From Trichomonas tenax (Eukaryota > Parabasalia > Trichomonadida > Trichomonadidae), in NCBI GenBank assembly GCA_023091735.1, contig JALKBU010000625.1:1-30333 (forward strand): a stretch of DNA of 30,333 nt, written 5' to 3'. Positions 26,281 through 30,333 of this stretch are shown in pieces. Each line of letters starts with the position of its first letter. Within the stretch, counting starts at the first letter, position 1. Both the position numbers and the translations under genes were made by a program. Under the pieces are notes generated by a model. The model did no database searches. It was given only the letters and a program-made list of their open reading frames with translations, and was not told the DNA's origin.

Positions 26281-26484
26281 TCATATGATTTTATCTTTTG
26301 TATTTCTTGACATAATTATTTGATAATATTTATTATTATCTGAAAATGTCAGCATTATTTTTATATCTCCTGTATTAAAATATTTTGCCTTGATTTTATT
26401 GATTCTATTTAAAATATTTTCACACTTTCTGATATCATCAATGACAACAAGACCGTCTCCGTCATCAAATATTAAATTCATCAT
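26281..26484 (-). CDS. 67-aa hypothetical protein
   Basis: This complete minus-strand ORF begins MMNLIFDDGDGLVVIDDIRK and ends at TGA 26281-26283. Its ATG at 26482-26484 directly follows the TAA (26485-26487) of the upstream ORF, in the same frame, with no spacer. It may be a separate small gene or a C-terminal segment separated by that stop. Predicted alpha/beta content is mixed; no family recognised. Confidence 0.35.
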   Translation of the reverse strand: MMNLIFDDGDGLVVIDDIRKCENILNRINKIKAKYFNTGDIKIMLTFSDNNKYYQIIMSRNTKDKII

Positions 26485-27132
26485 TTAATAAGCAATTAAA
26501 ATTAATTCAACAATGACAACATCTCTTCCATCATTCGGTAAAATCACTCTTTCACCACCAGTGACACTGTAAAGTGTAATATCAAATGTTGAATTGAAAC
26601 CATTGACGGGATAATATTTAGTAGGCGCTAATGAGTCATTAGCGATGCAAAGGAATGATTCATCACCTATATTTGATAGTGAAGATTTAACAGCAACAGC
26701 TCCGCGATTCCATACATTTTTGAATTTAATTTTAATGATGTGATCTAATGAGTCAAAACCTAACTCAACATTCGATGGAGTCCATCGCAGAAGTTCATCT
26801 TTAGTAATAGATCCAGCATAGTACCTTCCCATATTCTGAAAAATTGAGTCGTCATCAATTCCTAATGTTCTCCTTAAATCTTCACTCACATATTTCTCTG
26901 TATTATCAAATTAGAAATAAATGTTATTATTGCTAGTAATCATAAATTGAAATGTATTATCGGATTGATTATACCATATCTGATGATTTAATGAAGGAAA
27001 CTTTTGTGATAGTTCTGGGTTTGCTATGATAGAGCATGATTTGGAGTCTAATACTTTGGGGTTTATTAGGGGGTACATAAGTGTATATGTTTCTTGAATA
27101 TCAAGGAAATTTAAAATTTTTCGAGATTGCAT
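26485..27132 (-). pseudogene. Broken ~215-codon beta-rich gene, possible minor capsid-type protein (Maverick-block)
   Basis: A minus-strand ATG at 27130-27132 (MQSRKILNFLDIQETYTL) is followed by an open frame with one in-frame TAA at 26911-26913, then by the same frame to TAA at 26485-26487. The C-terminal ~80 residues (ESFLCIANDSLAPTKYYP, FDITLYSVTGGERVILP, VVIVELILIAY) look like an all-beta sandwich. A TCATT Inr match lies 7 nt upstream of the ATG, which favours this start over an earlier ATG. In a Maverick block, a beta-sandwich of this length could be a penton-like minor capsid protein or fibre head, but this is an inference without homology. Confidence 0.4.
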
Positions 27133-28614
27133 CTGAAATGAAAGAATCAAAATAAGTGTTTTGATGATAATAATTACATATGGATGCCTAGTAAAATACT
27201 GATATACGAGTGGAAGGTATATTATTGTTCAAACACATGGTTTGTAAATGTTGATATGTGATGCGAATACTTTTAACGCTACCCCGTGTGTTTGCTATCG
27301 GGGATGGTAGCTGCTAGTTGTGTTTATGACGATTTAAGTGTGTTTTAAACGTTTGAGAAAGGTTTTGAAAGATATAATAATGCAAATCACGAAAATATTG
27401 CAAATAAAGAGATTGTTGTATGGCCGATTTTACTTTTGTAGCTTGCTATATACATGTGTTTGTCATTGCTTAACATTAGGTTGTTGCAGAGATACTGCAA
27501 TCAAACATTTTCAAAAAGTGACTCTTGATGTGGACAATAAAGACCCTATTTTTGGGACTTATGATCATATTCAGTATTTATAACTATATGATAATATGTA
27601 TGAGGATATGTGTTGCATTGACTAATATGTGTGATTAAGAATTTGAAAGATGTTATGAGAACTTAGTCTGATCAACATTTCGCCGTCAACAAAAAATTAA
27701 ACGTCACCCAACAATTCCAAGACTTGCCTGTGAAGACTTATAGTAAGATCAACATTATATACATTATTAGTAGAGTACAATATTAGTTTCTGTTTTAAAA
27801 ACTTGTGTGTTATGAGATATATCTAATTTTGTTTATGTGTGATTTTTATGATTTTGTCTATATAGAGAAATACATATAGCCATATATATAAATACGTTAT
27901 GTGTTGTAAGTGTGTTTATTCATTATTTGGAGAGCGTACATTTTGATATGATAAAAAGTGACAAGATTGATGTGGTAAAAGAAAAATCCCCTAGAGGTGT
28001 GAGCTCATTATTTTTGATATATGTTAATGTATAATATATATACGGATATGTGTTCTATATATGGCACACTGTGCAGTCTTATCTAGTGCATTCTATAAAA
28101 AAATCCATCGGTCCGGATTCTACCGTGTAAAATTGACATAATTTGATGCATAAAAAATCACTTTGTGTAATTGAACTTCTCTCACTGTGTATTTATTATA
28201 TTTATATTGTGCTTAATACGTTTATAGTGTGTTTAAACAAGTTTACGCAAAAACAAAATTCTTATATAATATTTAGGATGAAAATCGATATTCTTCTGTT
28301 TTTAGAAGTTTCAGAGCCTATGAAACCTATTTGGATGTGCTTTATCGTGTTTATGGGATATTTAAAAAAAAAATAATTTCGACTAAAAATAAGCTTTTAT
28401 TCAAAACAATGTATATAATACTATAGCAACACATATATAGAATGTCATATATTCGAGTGCGATGACGAGAAGCTGAGTTGGCCGAGTTAAAAAACGTTTT
28501 TTCTAACTCTTTATGCATTGTATATTTTGACATCATATTGGTCACAGCAGGTCTCTACCATATAGAATTCTATTCTGTACTTTCATTAGTCTCTATTATA
28601 GCAATATCTCAAAT
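27133..28614. other. ~1.5 kb non-coding region
   Basis: No convincing gene is found. Open frames such as 27338-27583 and 28143-28376 lack supported starts. It is AT-rich, with many TGTG/TATAT runs. Confidence 0.4.
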
Positions 28615-29019
28615 CTAATCTGTAATCACACCTAAAAATTGATATTCATGAAACTTATTTACCCATTCTTGCAAACAATTGATGTTTATATATGTTTGTT
28701 TAGCACCAGTGTACATTGTTTCAAATACATCATTCACATGTACTGCTTTATTTCGTTTGCATAAATACTTAGGTTCAATAATTTTATAAATTTTTTCAAT
28801 ATCATTATCTTCTTTCATAATTTTTTCATAAATTTCCGGTTTCATATTTTCATTCTTTTCGAACTCGTATGAATTCTTCAATTCACCTATAATATCTTCT
28901 GCATTCGTTTCATATGTTTATTTAAAATGATCAAATAAATTAGTATAATTTTCATGAAAATATTCGTCTTTGAATTCAACTTTTAAGTTAATCGCTTTAA
29001 AGAAATTTTCTATGTTCAT
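28615..29019 (-). pseudogene. Stop-interrupted ~134-codon ORF, hypothetical
   Basis: On the minus strand an ATG at 29017-29019, preceded by TTCATTTAA (an Inr-like TCATT), opens a frame starting MNIENFFKAINLKVEFKDEY. It is cut once by TAA at 28918-28920 and then stays open (starting TYETNAEDIIGEL, including IYEKIMKEDNDIEKI) to 28615. The protein is Lys/Glu/Asn/Tyr-rich and helical. Composition resembles other small Maverick-block ORFs here, so it may be a further element remnant. No family is recognised. Confidence 0.4.
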
Positions 29020-29096
29020 TTAAATGAAGATAAAATTAATTTTTAGATTAAAAACTTATAACAAAGTTCGATGTAACTCAATGCTATTTTTCGAAC

Positions 29097-29215
29097 AAAT
29101 TAACTAACTAAGAAAAGAAAGCGAAAGGAATTTGAGAATTCAAAAAATCAAAAAATATTTTTGAGTGTTTCTGCTTAAAATTTGATGCTTTAAATTAATT
29201 TAGATGTCAATGTTT
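29097..29215 (+). repeat. Diverged repeat unit related to 30135-30283
   Basis: The string TAACTAACTAAGAAAAGAAA with GCGAA following, from about 29100, recurs at about 30139. Downstream text such as AAATTTGATGYTTTA is also shared, with point changes. The 30 kb copy carries an extra GC-rich insert (CCCACGCCCTAAAGGGC). Confidence 0.5.
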
Positions 29216-29264
29216 GAATTTACTGCTCCATTTGCTTAAAATTTGAGAGAAATCGTTAATTCAA

Positions 29265-29395
29265 AAATGGCGTCACTGAATTTGAGTCTAGGACAAAAGT
29301 GAACATCAAAAGTGACAGAGAACCTTAAAGTCACTTTTCATGAATAAACTGTCACTTTTTGTGCAGGCAAATTGTCACTTTTATAAAAAGTGTTA
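29265..29395. repeat. Cluster of GTCACTTTT/AAAAGTGAC motifs
   Basis: At least five near-copies of GTCACTTTT in both orientations lie within 130 bp (around 29295, 29307, 29331, 29350 and 29371). The motif also occurs near 8497, 8870, 20837, 20915, 21126 and 27955. Function is unknown; it overlaps the Inr consensus TCACT. Confidence 0.5.
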
Positions 29396-29961
29396 TAAAT
29401 ATCTTTGTAGCCTAAACAATACTGACATTTATAGATTGAAACTCCATGCTGAGTATGAAGACAATAAACGTAGTTCATTGCAATTTTTTGTTGCACTCCA
29501 AACCAAGAAACTCGGTCGAAATTAACCCTTCTTGCATGGTAAATATGAATTATAAACAAATAATTTGAAGAAAAAAAATAAAAATTTAGTAAAAAACGAA
29601 TTTTACAAAGAATACAAGGATCAAATTGAGAATCTAAATAATATAAATCAGTATATAAAATGAACGTAATATGAAAACATTATCTAATTCATGATTCAAG
29701 AACAATTAATTATGAATTTAATGATATATTAATAATTATGAAAATAAGTAATAATATGAAAATAATCTTGTAATGAAAAAGGTATCTGTGAAAAAATAAA
29801 AAATAGAAAAAAAAAATAATAATATATTAATATCAAAAGTGAAAATGTAATGTGTATTAAAAATTGAATCAATAAGTGGGTTCTTGTTAGGGCCTGGCTT
29901 GGCTACTCGAGGGCTTTGGAAGTCTCAGGTCGACCTCGCCATGCATCGAATAGTTAGTTAT
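29396..29961. other. AT-rich spacer with a GC-richer patch at 29890-29945
   Basis: Most of the interval is very AT-rich. From about 29890 the composition changes sharply (GGGCCTGGCTTGGC..., CAGGTCGACCTCGCC) just before a strong hairpin, so a structured RNA or a boundary is possible. No gene is seen. Confidence 0.35.
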
Positions 29962-30010
29962 AATATGTTCGCATTCCTCGAGTCTTCGCCTCGAGTTCTG
30001 CGAACATATT
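29962..30010. repeat. 49-nt hairpin: 12-bp and 6-bp stems with 3x3 internal loop
   Basis: AATATGTTCGCA (29962-29973) pairs perfectly with TGCGAACATATT (29999-30010), and CTCGAG (29977-29982) pairs with CTCGAG (29990-29995). TTC on both sides forms a symmetric internal loop, and the apical loop is 7 nt. Such a long stem in this AT-rich setting is unlikely by chance. It could be a structural RNA, a terminator or the mark of an inserted element. Confidence 0.6.
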
Positions 30011-30174
30011 TTTAAATATATTTACGACAGAATTAGTTTTAGAAGTTAGGGTCCCCCCATATAAAAAATAAATTTTTGAATTTCTTACAAATTAACGTTA
30101 AAATTTATTCAGTTTTGAAAATAATTTATGACAAACTAACTAACTAACTAAGAAAAGAAAGCGAAGGGCTTCGC

Positions 30175-30333
30175 CCACGCCCTAAAGGGCAAGGAATTTA
30201 TGAAGTAAGAAATTTGAAAAATAATTTTAGTGGTTATGAGAGAAAATTTGATGTTTTACGTTACTTTATAAGTCAAGATTAGGATTTATGAAGTAAGAAA
30301 TTTGAAAAATAATTTTAGTGGTTATGAGAGAAA
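30175..30333 (+). repeat. 88-bp tandem repeat, truncated by the window end
   Basis: TTTATGAAGTAAGAAATTTG begins at 30197 and again at 30285, and the following 49 bases are identical in both units up to the end of the window. The start is preceded by a small palindrome, GCCCTAAAGGGC (30179-30190), which follows GGGCTTCGCCC. The full copy number cannot be seen. Confidence 0.7.

Noticed and set aside
28465..28520. tRNA-like TTGGCCGAGTT (A-box-like) at about 28480
   Set aside because: No B box or pairing acceptor stem follows.
1..29019. Stop-codon reassignment (TAA as sense) in the virus-like element
   Set aside because: Real gene ends also use TAA, one internal stop is TGA, and frameshifts occur in the same genes, so decay explains the pattern better.
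30139..30333. CRISPR-like array in the 29-30 kb repeats
   Set aside because: Only two 88-bp tandem units with no unique spacers and no cas genes; the organism is eukaryotic.

Overview
This is a 30.3 kb, AT-rich eukaryotic window that looks like Trichomonas vaginalis or a very close relative. The clearest pointer is the hydrogenosomal acetate:succinate CoA-transferase gene at 14229-15800. It carries a short Ser/Arg presequence and lies 10 nt downstream of a TCACT initiator (Inr), the trichomonad core promoter. A second Inr (TCATT) sits 8 nt before a Cys-rich small gene, and a CCTTT (M5-type) start element precedes a giant coiled-coil gene. Genes are intronless, 5' leaders are very short, and intergenic DNA is long and repeat-rich.

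Layout. (1) 1-~1.55 kb is a block of Maverick/Polinton-like (virus-derived transposon) genes: a partial minus-strand ORF, a stop-interrupted ORF, a coiled-coil-tailed ORF, and a 73-aa amphipathic/glycine-rich small protein. (2) 1.8-18.6 kb is a host gene island: an 1871-aa K/S/D/E-rich coiled-coil protein (minus), a Trf4-type nucleotidyltransferase/poly(A) polymerase (plus), a 3x32-aa metallothionein-like Cys protein with a decayed copy downstream (plus), a ~1.09 kb fold-back element, remnants of beta-helix and TM-anchored surface proteins on both sides of the ASCT gene, ASCT itself, a Ubc13-like E2 (plus) and a Ser/Thr kinase (minus). (3) 18.6-21.8 kb is intergenic, with a dispersed repeat found inverted near 8.5-8.9 kb and a tRNA-like Pol III candidate (A box, B box, T6). 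(4) 21.8-27.1 kb is a second Maverick-like block: a broken fibre-like gene ending in a phage-type HxH tip, a K-rich basic protein, a small protein with a 12-aa repeat, a broken ~510-codon candidate double jelly-roll major capsid gene, and several small virion-like ORFs including a 47-aa membrane microprotein. (5) 27.1-30.3 kb is mostly non-coding, with one more stop-interrupted ORF, a cluster of GTCACTTTT motifs, a strong 49-nt hairpin and an 88-bp tandem repeat running off the window.

The host genes look intact. The Maverick-like genes show at least five likely premature stops and two frameshifts, and none of the hallmark Maverick enzymes (PolB, integrase, protease, packaging ATPase) is visible. 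Both blocks therefore look like decaying or partial elements that kept mainly structural-type genes. The most noteworthy items are the fibre-tip remnant, the capsid candidate, the motif shared upstream of two ORFs 22 kb apart, the Pol III-like element and the Cys-repeat protein. All family calls are by eye from sequence; no database search was run.
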